Shown one piece after another: positions 35,491 through 45,248 of a stretch of DNA of 64,000 bases. The translations under genes were made by a program, and so were the position numbers. Every line of letters starts with the position of its first letter. Positions within the stretch are counted from its first letter, which is position 1. The notes below the pieces were generated by a model. That model had not been told where the DNA came from. It made no database searches and saw only the letters and a program-made list of their open reading frames with translations. This DNA is from Tricholomella constricta (Eukaryota; Basidiomycota; Agaricomycetes; Agaricales; Lyophyllaceae), in contig JAACJP010000027.1 of the NCBI GenBank assembly GCA_013368375.1, positions 558,001 to 622,000 of the forward strand, written 5' to 3'.

Positions 35491-36543
35491 AGAGATGTTG
35501 GGCCCGAAGGCATCCATAGTGGCAACAAGATGTGGAACGGTGAAGGGAGGGTCGACATACGAATTGGTCTCGTTGTCAAGATTCTGCGCCACCGATTTGA
35601 CTTGAGCAGTGACGGCAGCCGCCGCCGCAATGTGCGCAGATGGAGTGGTGTGCTTGGGCTTCGCGGTGTTGGCCATGTCCAGCGTTAGTTCGACGTATGT
35701 GGCAACGTCCGGCCAGGCATTGGCGGCGGTGAGAGGGCAGTTTGGGGTACGGTGTCCAGCGTAGAACTTGCGGCACCTAGAGCACCCGCCGTGTTCGGCG
35801 AGGAGTCGCTTCTCCGAGTCTGTAAGCTTGGTGAGGTAACGACGAACAGCACCATCATTGCTATTGTTGCCTTTCAACGGGCGTGCTGGTGGAGGATCGG
35901 TAAGACGGCTAAGAAGGTCTTTTTTCTCCGAGCGGCAAGCGGCGCGTGAGGCAGCGTTGGCGTCGATGAGATGCTGGGTGCGCACATCCTCGGCCTTGAT
36001 GCGGTCGTCGCGTTCCTTGACCTCCAGTGTCCACGAGTCAAGCTTCATCGAGAGGACAGGTTCATTGAGAATGTTGAGTTTGAGCTCCGTGTTGAGATTG
36101 GCTTCGAGCTGGACCTTGAGTCCGTCGCTGGTGAGGGCGTGGGCAGGCGAGGAAGTGGTCAGGATAGCGTTGAGGTTTTCGAGCTCGATTTTCCAATCGA
36201 TAAACGGGCGGGAACCTTGCTTCGACGAGACGATGGTGTCCCGGAGCTTGTGGGCCCAGTTCTTCTCCAAAACGAGGGTCGCGAGCTCGTCGAGATAGCC
36301 CTGGAGGGAAAGAGCATCAATACGCACCTGCCCAGCTTGGTACCACGCGACAAGGCGGGGTTCGAGCATGACTTCGGCTACGAAGCTGACGATCTCTGTG
36401 TCAGACTTGCCCGCGTGCTTCTTGTAGCGTTTGCATGCGAGGGCCCAGGACTGGAGCACGAGAGGGGTGATTTTGCCGGCGGTAAGGACCGGACAGTCCT
36501 TCATTTTGGCAGTGCGGACTTCAGCAAGTTGGTTGGATTCCAT
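35422..36543 (-). CDS. Ty3/Gypsy gag (373 codons)
   Basis: The frame starts MESNQLAEVRTAKMKD. A helical capsid-like region follows, with WALACKRYKKHAGKS, ENLNAILT and a retrotransposon-gag-like core, and then a zinc-knuckle-like CSRCRKFYAGHRTPNC (C-x2-C-…-H-x4-C). It ends at 35422 out of frame with the protease. In Ty3 elements gag forms the virus-like particle and the knuckle binds element RNA. Confidence 0.75.
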   Translation of the reverse strand: MESNQLAEVRTAKMKDCPVLTAGKITPLVLQSWALACKRYKKHAGKSDTEIVSFVAEVMLEPRLVAWYQAGQVRIDALSLQGYLDELATLVLEKNWAHKLRDTIVSSKQGSRPFIDWKIELENLNAILTTSSPAHALTSDGLKVQLEANLNTELKLNILNEPVLSMKLDSWTLEVKERDDRIKAEDVRTQHLIDANAASRAACRSEKKDLLSRLTDPPPARPLKGNNSNDGAVRRYLTKLTDSEKRLLAEHGGCSRCRKFYAGHRTPNCPLTAANAWPDVATYVELTLDMANTAKPKHTTPSAHIAAAAAVTAQVKSVAQNLDNETNSYVDPPFTVPHLVATMDAFGPNISEFPIPVSASRAVPCLTSVVLLQ

Positions 36544-36559
36544 GATGTACGTGTGAGCT

Positions 36560-36625
36560 GATGTGGGCAGGGACGATGTAGGCAGGGGTGATGTGGGCAG
36601 GGACGATGCAGGCAGGGGTGATCAG
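36560..36625. repeat. Short tandem repeat in the Ty3 leader
   Basis: Units related to GGGCAGGGACGATG / TAGGCAGGGGTGATG alternate about four times just upstream of gag. Confidence 0.7.
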
Positions 36626-36881
36626 GTAGGGTGTCCCGAGTGATCAGAGTCAGTATCCGTCTCACTGTCAGGGGGCGAGATGTTCGTGCGCGAAGCTACG
36701 AGAGGTGAGCCGGCGTCCGAGCCCGAAGGTTCTCGTGTAGCCGCGGTGGACGGTAGACCGGGGACTAGCGGGTAGGCTGCAGGGTTAGCCTTCTGCGCCG
36801 ATCGTGTGAGCAGAGGGGTGGGGGTGGTTGGCCTGCGAGACAGCGTGGCCTAGAAGAGTGTTGCCGTTGTCAAAAAAAAAG

Positions 36882-37224
36882 TGGAAGGGCGCCGTCCAGG
36901 GCGCGCCTACACTAGCTAGTCATCTTAGGTTCACGCGATAGACAGGGCAATGTTATCTTCGTTGCGCAGGGGGGAAGTTAACTACTGATCTATAGGAAAT
37001 GAAAATGTGACTAACCTTCGTTGCGCGGGGGGGAAGTTAGGAGCGCAACGAAGGGCAGGGGTTAAAGTATGAAGTGCTGAGTTTAGGGTGGTCGAAATGA
37101 AAGAAGCTAGATAATATGTAATTGACGTGAAAGTGTAATAGCTGGTAAGAAGCATACATCAAGATTCTAATCCGAGGACCCGTGAGGGTCCCGAGCGAGT
37201 GGTGAGCCTGGCAGCAGGCTTACA
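36882..37224 (-). repeat. 5' LTR of the Ty3/Gypsy element (343 bp)
   Basis: Partner of 31249-31591 and upstream LTR for the minus-strand element. Followed on the plus strand by the second GTCAC target copy and then by phosphatase exon 6. Confidence 0.9.
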
Positions 37225-37700
37225 GTCACCTTCTGAAGCATAATCAAAAGCCCACCGTTTTGGAGGTACGTACCTTTGTCCTACCACTCCAATTGATTCA
37301 TTGATATACCGTGTTTGATAGAACTGTCGCGAGGTTTACGGTGTCCACACGTGCGACCAACGAAGGATCCGATCCTACATCCAAACGACGTTCCACCAAT
37401 TTCGCATCGAGCGTGGTGTTACGGCGGAGGATCTCCTCTGGGAAGCTGAAGTTCGCGAATCTGACGCACATGTTGCTGGACGAGCCAAGCAGGTCCTTGA
37501 TTTGGTCTTCGAGAACGATAAAGAGACCTGTAAGCACCAAAGTTTCTCGTCTGCAGCCCGTGAGGATCAGCATTGACTTGGACTGTCGTGTAGTTATTTC
37601 TGTGACAGGACACGGAGGGATTATAGGTGGATTTATGGCATCGGTGGGACGTCCGAGCTATAGTTTACCAACCGGAGGCGAGCCCATATTTTTAATCTAG

Positions 37701-38033
37701 CCATCCTCTGGATTTGACAATATCCCATCTAGGAATTCTGCCTGTCGTCGTGAAATCGGTCTTAGCACGAAGGCATTGAACAGAGAAGAGGCGAGATGTA
37801 AATACAGGAAGTACTTAAAACGAGAACTCTGCCTCAAGGGCACACAGTTAGCGTAAAGCTCGCCCTCAAAAGGCGCCTCTTAGCAGCTGCCAGTAAAATT
37901 GTGAGAGACTTGAGAGGGCGCAAATCTGCAGTTAGAGATTGCCGATGGAATTCCAGGCGTCAACGTCCTGAATTTGACTTCCCGTTCAGAAAAATACACG
38001 GAAGCAGTGCGCGATACCCTGGACACACGATTC
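37701..38033. other. Intergenic, nothing recognised
   Basis: About 330 bp between the phosphatase stop and the left end of the segmental duplicate. No open frame with motif support. Confidence 0.4.
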
Positions 38034-38201
38034 TACATCGCCTGTCAATCATCAGCATCAGCACTAACCTCAGTGCCAGTGAAGATGGTCATCGGGAGCG
38101 CTCGGGGACACCCACACGAGACCGGGACCGCGACAGGGATAGAGGAGACGATGACGGGGAGGAAAGCGATCCGGAAGATTCGGAGACGCCCTGGGTGTGT
38201 A

Positions 38202-41200
38202 CAGTGTACCCCCGGCCAGTGAGACGCCCAAATATTGTCCGGCTCCGGAAAGACTTTTGGGGCCATTTCTCCCCAATTGGTTTAGTCAATCACATTCACA
38301 TAACTGTCAGCTATATATGTGTAAGTTTGTAGACAACATTATAATGAATCAACTGTTATATCATAAAATCAGTGTGAATCTTCCTTATCACGCCAAAACC
38401 CGGCCACTGAGACAGTCACACATTGATGGTTCCCACACCGAAATCATTGTTGATCAAGCTATCAAAGATCTAATCATCGTCCTCTTCCTCCGACTGCTCC
38501 TCATCAGGCTCAGCCTGAAGCTCATCCTCCCCCTCCGATCCTCCTATTTCAGGCTTTCTGGGTCGCGGAATTGCTTTTTCGAACTTCCCTTGCTTGGGCT
38601 TTGCCCACCGCACTCGCCTCTTTTCCAACCTTGCAGCATCGCACTCAGCATCCCACAGTTTCACAGCTTCGAGATAAGTCCTCCGCATCTCCGCCTTGCG
38701 TGCCTTCCTTTCCTGCTCAAGCTTCTTCCACGCTGCCAAAGCTTCTGCATGTGCTTGTTTCGCTCTTTGCCGTTCTTCCTTTTCTTCCGCCTTTTGTTTG
38801 GCTGCCTCGTCGAGCTCGACAACCTTGTTGAAGAACACATCATCATCCAAGAGTTTCGCCATCCCATCGCCGAACATCCTGTTTTTTTGGCTCTTTCTTT
38901 TATGCTCTTCCTCGTGTCCCTGTAAGTGCCTGTTATTCTTCTTGACATACATGTTCTGGAGCACGGTGACACCTTGCATGTTTACCATCACAATTTTCTC
39001 TTTCTGTCCCGATCTTTGGCTTCCCTCAATGCGTCCTGCAGGCGTTTCTCGTTCTCCGTTTTTGGCTCGAGCTCTAAAAGGTCTTGGTTGTACGACTTGA
39101 ATGGTGAGATGGTGCTGGGTGGGAATAATGGAATTTTGGATGATGACCGAGGTGGAGAGCTGGATACAAGGTGCGATAGCGAGGTTGATCCCAGCTCAGA
39201 TATTGCGACCCTCGTTGGGGTCAATAGCCCGAGGTTTTGCTCAGTATTTGACCTGCGATCTGGTGAAGGTTCGTCATCCGAATCATTGGTGATGTCATCC
39301 ATATCTACATCCGAGTTTGTTGCATAGACCTGGCATGCAACAATGCGGTCAATCAAGTCCGACATAACACGGAGGGGGCTGGTAAGTGGGATTGGAAGTC
39401 CAGACTGGGTGGAACTCGTGCGGCTTGGGGCGAGCATGGCTTCAGTGATTACATCTGGATTGAAAGGGACCACCCCGGTCTTTTTGAATGCGGAGATGAT
39501 GTTTTCCGTACTCAGCGCCTTGAGGTGAGCTTTTGCATAAACTGCGAGAAAATTTCGTTTGGAAACTTTCCCTCCCGTTTCGCGTTCAAAACTATCACGA
39601 AACTTGCTCCAGGAACGCTTCAAGACGCTGAAAACAACAACATCCAGTCCTTGGTAGAGGTGTGCGGAGTGTGATGGGTAACACAGGACTCGGATTCGAT
39701 GCTCACGCGCATACTCCAGGAAACTGCGGGTATAATGCGAGTTATGGCCATCCACGATTAGTAGACGTCGCCGGCCGTTGGCTTTGTCTTTTATCTTTCG
39801 ATCGAAGTTCTTAATCCATTCGACTCCGATCTCACCATCCGTGTAGCCTTTTGTTGAATGACCAAGGCCTGTAGCGAGGTAACATTAGGTTCAATTTATA
39901 CTCTGATAGAACATCACTCACGATGCGTGTAAAGGGTTATCTTGTTTCCACGAAGTCTGAAAATTCTCCCCTTTGAAGATAACCGCCAGTGGCAAAGATG
40001 TTCCATCTGCGCAGATCGTAACAATGATGTTAATGTTCTCTTGTCCTCCGCTCCGCTGCTGGTGCTGAAATTTCTTTGCAGGATCTCCATAGACCTTTTC
40101 TTTCAGCCCAATTCCCTCTTGTATCCCTGTCTCGTTGACTCCATAGATGAGTTCTGCCGGGATCGGTTCTTCCCCTTCCTCGCCTTTGATTGCGGCCTTT
40201 AACTTCGCGAAGTAATCTTCTTTGGCAACAGGATTCCCTGCCTGCGCCCGGATCTTGTCCAATGGACGTGACCATGAACCTCTCAGGCGGTCTCGGTGCT
40301 TCAAGATAAAGCGGTCGACCCAATTGTGCCCCAATCCCTCGAACGCAGACCCATATCGTGCAAAACAGATTTCGTTTGCGTGTTCCAGGATTCTTCGTCG
40401 ACTCAGTGGCCAGCCTTCCCTGGCCATTTGGTTTGCATAGTTAATGATTGTGTCAGCCTCTCCCTCCGTGAGCCATCCTCCATTGGCATTTGACTTTGCT
40501 TGACTCGGAACTCCATTTAAACGGCGGGTTAGTGTCGATTTATCGAGGGATATTTGAGTCTTATCTTCCTTCCAACATCTCTCCTCCATCAACTTGCATA
40601 CCCCGCGGAGCCCCAGCCTCTTTTCTCCCGGTAACTTCTTCTGCTCCTCCTTGTACACCTCAACAGCTTTATCCATCCATTTGTCCTGGATTTCCACGAA
40701 TATTCGCCGCTTTTCATCTTCAGGCTTTGCTCTTCCTCCCACTTTGGTAGTTGAGATGTTCGAAAAAGATGTGTAGTGTAGATGAAAATGTGTTTTGGCG
40801 CGACTCTTGGGATATTGCGAGGGTCTCCTAACTGCCTCCAAAAATAGAAAGCGTGACGTGACAGTACACAATTTATCAAGATGGTCGCCCTTCCCATCTC
40901 TCCTCAATCCTCGTCTATCAAGCGCATTTCATTACTGATCTTTATTGTACTTCGATAGTTATGATCCATGAGAACCATTGTGTGAAGCAAAAACAAAAAA
41001 TAGGGGACGAGATTGTCCAAACGACATTTTATACCCCATTCTCAGCCATTGAAAGGTGTCCCATATTCTTTCCTATCCTTCGATAATCCTAAAGGCTCGG
41101 GTACACGTTCACTGTAATGTGTACTAAAAATATGCAAAAAGTCCGAGGCAAAAGGAGCGGAATTTGTGCCAGAAAACCGAAGTGTCTCACTGGGTGGGGG

Positions 41201-41225
41201 TGTCTCACTGGCCGGGGGTACACTG
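38202..41225 (-). mobile_element. pogo/Fot1-type Tc1-mariner DNA transposon, 3024 bp
   Basis: Terminal inverted repeats start CAGTGTACCCCCGGCCAGTG at 38202 and are mirrored at the right end (…GGCCGGGGGTACACTG, 41225). The TIR-internal motif CAGTGAGAC occurs twice near the right end. TA dinucleotides flank it (38200-38201, 41226-41227). The uninterrupted relative at about 25999 reads TGTGTACGCTTAAG, an empty site with a single TA, so the boundaries are firm. It encodes one minus-strand transposase. Confidence 0.93.
38470..40907 (-). pseudogene. Pogo-type DDE transposase, damaged
   Basis: The N-terminal part (exon ending near 39922) has a Psq-type helix-turn-helix (LGLRGVCKLMEERCW) and a CENP-B/Tc5-like region (GWLTEGEADTIINYANQM, LGHNWVDRFILKHRDRL). 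The core has IYGVNETGIQEG, where the first catalytic Asp expected in V-D-ETG is Asn (codon AAC, 40134-40136), then LLIVDGHNSHYT (second Asp) and YQGLDVVVFSVLKRSW (third Asp). A 55-nt intron is visible at about 39921-39869, but its phase does not close exactly. Near 38990 the frame ends in TGA, while the other frame continues with VMVNMQGVTVLQNMYVKKNN and an acidic coiled-coil tail to 38470, indicating loss of one A in an A-run. The copy is therefore probably inactive. Confidence 0.85.
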
Positions 41226-42412
41226 TACGCTTAAGATTCCGCGCACCGGGCCAGGGACGACGGGTTCGACCTTCACTACTAGGTCACGACAGGCCACAAG
41301 CCATGGCAGTAGTCCAAGCGAAGGTGCTACCGGAAATGGGAACCCGAAGGAAGGAGGAGGAGATGAAGAGCTGGGTGTACTTCCGCTGCCGCAACCGCAG
41401 GTGCTGAGGGTGAAGGTGGGAACGCTCTCGCCGACACCGCATCATCCGAAGGTGGTCGCGATGCTCAAGATACCTTTCCCGCTGCCTTACGTCGAAGTGG
41501 AGAGGATGGGGGTGGTGAAGCGGCCGGTCGGTGAGTGTTGTTCCATTTTTCTACTTCTGATTTGTATTGTCGGTCGTGGGTTGTTTTGTGGGCGTACGTG
41601 ATGATCTGGCTTTTATATCATAAGGACCATGACGCCATCGTGCATGCCTGCCCGATCTGTCACCGCGTTGTTTCCGGTTCATGCTGTATCCCTGAAGGAT
41701 CACATGCCTCACTCGATCTCCCGAATTTTGCCTCGCATTTATTCATGTTACGCATGCTTACCATGCTTATTCTAGGCCTCCCTAACACGCAGCAGCCACC
41801 GGCACAATGGGCGGGGCTGACCCTCACGGCGGAGGAGATCAAGGATGTGGTGTGCAGCACAGCGATGTGGCTTGTCGTAAGAGAGGGTTTCGGCGGGATC
41901 GGAAAGGTCAGCAGGAAGGGCGATGGGTGGCGCATTCGTGCATAATCGGTGTCGTCGCGCCATCTTCCTGATAATCTATGTACACGACCCGCTTCCACCA
42001 CTCACGATGCCAGCCCTTCCATCCTTCCCTGCGTATCCGCCTTCTCCTAGTCTCCCTCTCCGACCTTTCTCCTTTTCCTGGGTTTGCAGGTTTGCTCTGC
42101 TTTTCTCAATTGTTCGTCCATTGTTTTCATGTTCAACATCCTCATGATCGTAGATTCCTTTTTGTCGCCGTGACTTATCATGTCCCCCAGATCGCATTGT
42201 GCTCTTTCCCCCCTCGTCTTCCCTTGCTGTTCACCTCTCTACTGCGGATAATCGTGAACCATTCAACATGTACTCATGGCCAAATGCTCCCCTTCATTAG
42301 ATTTTGTTTTATCTATATACCTCAGAGGCTGAGACTCGCCTCGTTCATTATATATATGTTCTACTCCCCATCCCTCTTCTACTTTTGTCTCCTCGTTGTT
42401 TTTTGGTCGTAA

Positions 42413-43036
42413 TATGTACAACATCTACCACGCCAAGTTACAGAAAGCGAATCGCGAATGTGATTACTTCTTGCCGACCCCCCTTCAAGGCGTTTGTAGT
42501 ATTGTGAGATCGAAGTCAATGTTTTGAAATAAGCCCGGGCGGTCAATAGCTAGTACTAGTTCATTGGTCTTTGATTCCACACGTCGAACCAGGACGGTAC
42601 ACCGAATATAGACCCGGTCTTCCCTGTCGAGAACAACTGACTCGGACATTATCACAGGTTCAGTAATGGCGGAAGTGGCCGACTGACCTCTCGAAAATCT
42701 TCGACTTCAATCGACTGACCCCAAACACCCGGATCTGACCGGTCAGGTGCAAGACCACCAGTATGATTACTTTTTCATGCCCGTTCGCGTGTCAGACTCC
42801 TGCAGAAGAAGTGAAGCTGCAACCGGAGACCCACCTTAGTTCAAAATATGTGACGCGAGGGCATCTAGTAAGGTAACCGTCACAGCACAAGGGTATGGTA
42901 GTCTCGCAATAGAACCATTGTAAGTCCTTTATTTGCAAAGCTGGTCAAATCATATACTGGGGAGTTGGTAGTAAGTATAAGTTGTACATTATGTTCACTG
43001 AACAGATAAATCCTTGATAGAGTCCATAATAACCGG
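42413..43036. other. End of the segmental duplicate and leader-module remnant
   Basis: 42413 to about 42810 still matches 27240-27700, including the GGCGGAAGTGGCCGACTGAC leader and GTGTCAGACTCCTGCAGAAGAAG. The small gene that follows this leader at 27777 is absent here. No gene is seen from 42810 to 43036. Confidence 0.6.
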
Positions 43037-43657
43037 TTACGTGTCATATAACTCCCTCATGACCGAAAAGATGTTTCGCAAGTCGACCAAGAAGATGTCT
43101 GTGATCACAAACGTTTGCACGTATGTATGCATCCACGTGTTGTTGACTCGCACTCGCAAGTACTCCTGTATCCTCACTGTGCCCTGCTGAACAAGTCCCA
43201 ACCACACAAGGGGCACTTCATTCGTGGTGGCAATTTTGTCCTCCTGGTACGTTACCAACCAATAATCATACCGGCTCAACTGTTCCTCTGGGTCGACCGA
43301 TGCATCCTTCTTGAGTTCCCAGATGAGGAATGGTATATCGCGATGCAAATCTGCGGTAGCCTTGCAGACTACAAAGTCTGGAATAGGGTCGTCGGCTCGC
43401 ACAAACACTGAGCGTCCGTACGAGTCGGTCGAAATTTTTGGACCATGCTGGGGGTCTGTGGGAGGCTTGATGAGCCTGAGACAAGGGATTGGTTTAACCA
43501 TGTAGTTTTTTTCGGTGGGGAAGAGACAATGAAGAAATTCATTGTGAGGACCTCCAAAAGAGGCCTCATAGTGCGAACCATGGATGGCGAGGTTGTTTAA
43601 CCGGCCAATCAGCCAAGCCGGGAACGTCTTGTCCGCTTTTGGCCAAGCGACGTCCAT
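43037..43657 (-). CDS. PD-(D/E)XK nuclease-like protein of unknown function, 206 aa
   Basis: The minus-strand frame is open for 246 codons; Met at 43657 (MDVAWPKADKTFPAWL) is preferred because the upstream part is low-complexity Thr/Pro. A central stretch DPIPDFVVCKATADLH, then IPFLIWELKKD, then EEQLSRYDYWLV follows the pattern of a PD-(D/E)XK fold: Asp at the end of a strand, then E-x-K in the next strand, then a Gln/Tyr-bearing helix. That fold is shared by restriction-type nucleases and several fungal domains of unknown role. The last 60 residues include a hydrophobic strand-rich segment. No intron is apparent. Catalytic activity is a prediction from three residues only. Confidence 0.5.
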   Translation of the reverse strand: MDVAWPKADKTFPAWLIGRLNNLAIHGSHYEASFGGPHNEFLHCLFPTEKNYMVKPIPCLRLIKPPTDPQHGPKISTDSYGRSVFVRADDPIPDFVVCKATADLHRDIPFLIWELKKDASVDPEEQLSRYDYWLVTYQEDKIATTNEVPLVWLGLVQQGTVRIQEYLRVRVNNTWMHTYVQTFVITDIFLVDLRNIFSVMRELYDT

Positions 43658-45100
43658 CGTGATATAAGTTGGGTATGAGTGTGTGGTCACTGTGGTGGGA
43701 GAGAGCGCAAATGTGTGGTTAAAAAGAGGCGCTGTGCACAAGGGTGTGAGCTGCAAGCAAGGCAACGAGATGGACAATGGCTGATGAGGATAATGCGGGT
43801 GGGTGAGAGGCGCAAGTGGGTAGCGGGTGAGGGCCGCTGTGAGGTCAGGACCAAGGTGACGAGATGGGAGTGATGCGGGCGGGACAGGCGGGTGAGAAGG
43901 GTAAACGAGAAGTGGTGAGGAGGTGCGCTATGCGCAAGAAAGTAATAGACACAACTTGAAGGGCGAGAAGCACAAGTAAGGTGACCAACCGAGGCAGTAT
44001 AAGTCCACAAGTATGCACTATAGTATGAGCTGTGGACAAGAGGTTTTATAGAACGGTCATTAAACAAGGGAACAAAAGGACAAATCCCATTGTTCTTGTG
44101 GACAGATGCGGCGAAGGCTTGGAGATTTGTCGGAGACTCAAGAACAATTGCATTGTCTATATAAGTATGTAAGGGCATAAATTTGATTGCTTCTATTGCT
44201 AATTATTGTTATTGTTACTGTTAAAGTTGACGCGGTCCAATTCTCCTTTCGACAAGCTATTCTTGAGTCAGAACGTCTATCTATGTAGAGAGCACGACAG
44301 AGTGTCAAGAAATTGGTCAGTATCATCTGAATCCCCTCTTGTATGAGCCAGTGTAGGGGAAGGGGTGGGATGAACACTTCTGTGGTGGCATATATGTTAG
44401 TGATTTCTAATGTGAATTTGGTCAGGAGATTGACTGTTTTTCTTGGTGCGTTGATTGCCAAGTCTAAACGGTCATTCAAGTGCAGTACAAGAAGAGTGGT
44501 TCGATGGAGGCAGCGTTGTTCTAGTAGGCATATGATTACCCACTGTGACTATTGTTCTCTCATTATTTCCATGGAACCGGAACCGTCTGTGTTCAAGAAG
44601 CGGAAACAAAGGTTGGACTAGTGTGGGCGCGACACTTAGGAGGTGGAAAACTGATATATTGTTTGCGCGTTTTCTGCATGGATGACACTTTGCGAGGACA
44701 ATTAGAAACGTACAGTGGGCATAATGCTGCAGTGGGAGCAGTAATAGGGAAAAGTGGTCTGTTTCCCGAGTCTCAAGATGTGTTTCTCACACGGACAAGT
44801 TACAATCGACTTGAAGAACAATTGACAACAATTGCATAGAACAATTCGGCCCAGAGAACAATAGAGCTATGAGTCAAACAATCGGCCCAGTGCTGCGACA
44901 GTGCAATGTGCATATAGACCGGGTCACATGATGTTCCGTAGCTATTAGTATATAAACCACCTGTTCCAATGGGAGACCCACCACCGCCACCAGTATAGCA
45001 TTTCACACAGTGAGTATGATCATTACTCTTTACCGCCCATTCACGAGTCAAACTCCTGCAGAAAACTCTCTTGGCTCCAGACCACGTGGCACCCCTAGGA
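43658..45100. other. Intergenic region with a further leader-module copy
   Basis: No gene is supported. Near 45000-45065 the sequence CACAGTGAGTATGATCATTACTC…TTCACGAGTCAAACTCCTGCAGAAAA repeats the leader module of the small genes at 27-30 kb. A Thr/Ser-rich open frame at 44640-44840 has no recognised motif. Confidence 0.4.
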
Positions 45101-45248
45101 CCCCAGAATTTTGGCACAGTGGCAGCAGCGTCGAATACGACGCAACAGCCCCAGTGCCAGGATACTTCTCTGTTAAAACTACTATACCACTAGCTAAGGC
45201 CTACCAAGAGAGTTTATTATCCCCGTCCCTCCCACCGAAAAGGCGCAA

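Larger units (their letters stand above)
31249..37224 (-). mobile_element. Ty3/Gypsy LTR retrotransposon with chromodomain, 5976 bp
   Basis: Two 343-bp direct repeats (31249-31591 and 36882-37224) bound gag, protease and pol on the minus strand, with a 5-bp target duplication GTCAC at 31244-31248 and 37225-37229. Pol order is RT, RNase H, integrase, chromodomain, the Ty3/Gypsy order. A purine block (GGGGAGGGG on the minus strand, 31592-31600) abuts the downstream LTR as a polypurine tract. No clear tRNA primer site was seen next to the other LTR, which is followed by a T9 run. The copy is dead: pol is split by a solo LTR, there is a TGA between protease and RT, and gag and protease are out of frame. 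Confidence 0.92.
30439..37700 (+). pseudogene. Histidine phosphatase (PMU1-type) paralogue, split in exon 6 by a Ty3/Gypsy insertion
   Basis: Exons 30439-30519, 30581-30634, 30695-30836, 30893-30935, 30987-31030, 31091-31248 plus 37230-37265, 37322-37529 and 37594-37700. Exons 2-5 and 7 are exactly as long as in the intact paralogue (54, 142, 43, 44 and 208 nt), and the two halves of exon 6 sum to 194 nt, also equal. Motifs are intact: GRHGQG, HNVAEAKYGT, FYVSPLTRA, NCREV and SVTGHGG. Apart from the 5.98-kb insert and its GTCAC target duplication I find no stop or frame break, so the gene was functional or nearly so when hit. Its last exon lacks the intron present in the paralogue and ends GGEPIFLI. 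Confidence 0.88.
38034..42412 (+). pseudogene. 3'-truncated-duplicate of the 24-27 kb gene, split by a pogo-type element
   Basis: 38034-38201 matches the charged region of the 24194 gene (LSIISISTNLSASEDG…PWVCT). After the insert, 41226 onward continues with the C-terminal block (LKIPRTGPGTTGSTF…LRVKVGTLSPTPHHPKVVA), an intron starting GTGAGT at about 41531, and the last exon GLPNTQQPPAQWAGL…WRIRA (to 41945), then the duplicated 3' region. Most of the gene, including the start, is missing. The last exon is almost unchanged. Confidence 0.88.

Noticed and set aside
35971..36561. Plus-strand frame of 196 codons over gag
   Set aside because: Mirror frame of the minus-strand gag, with no independent support.
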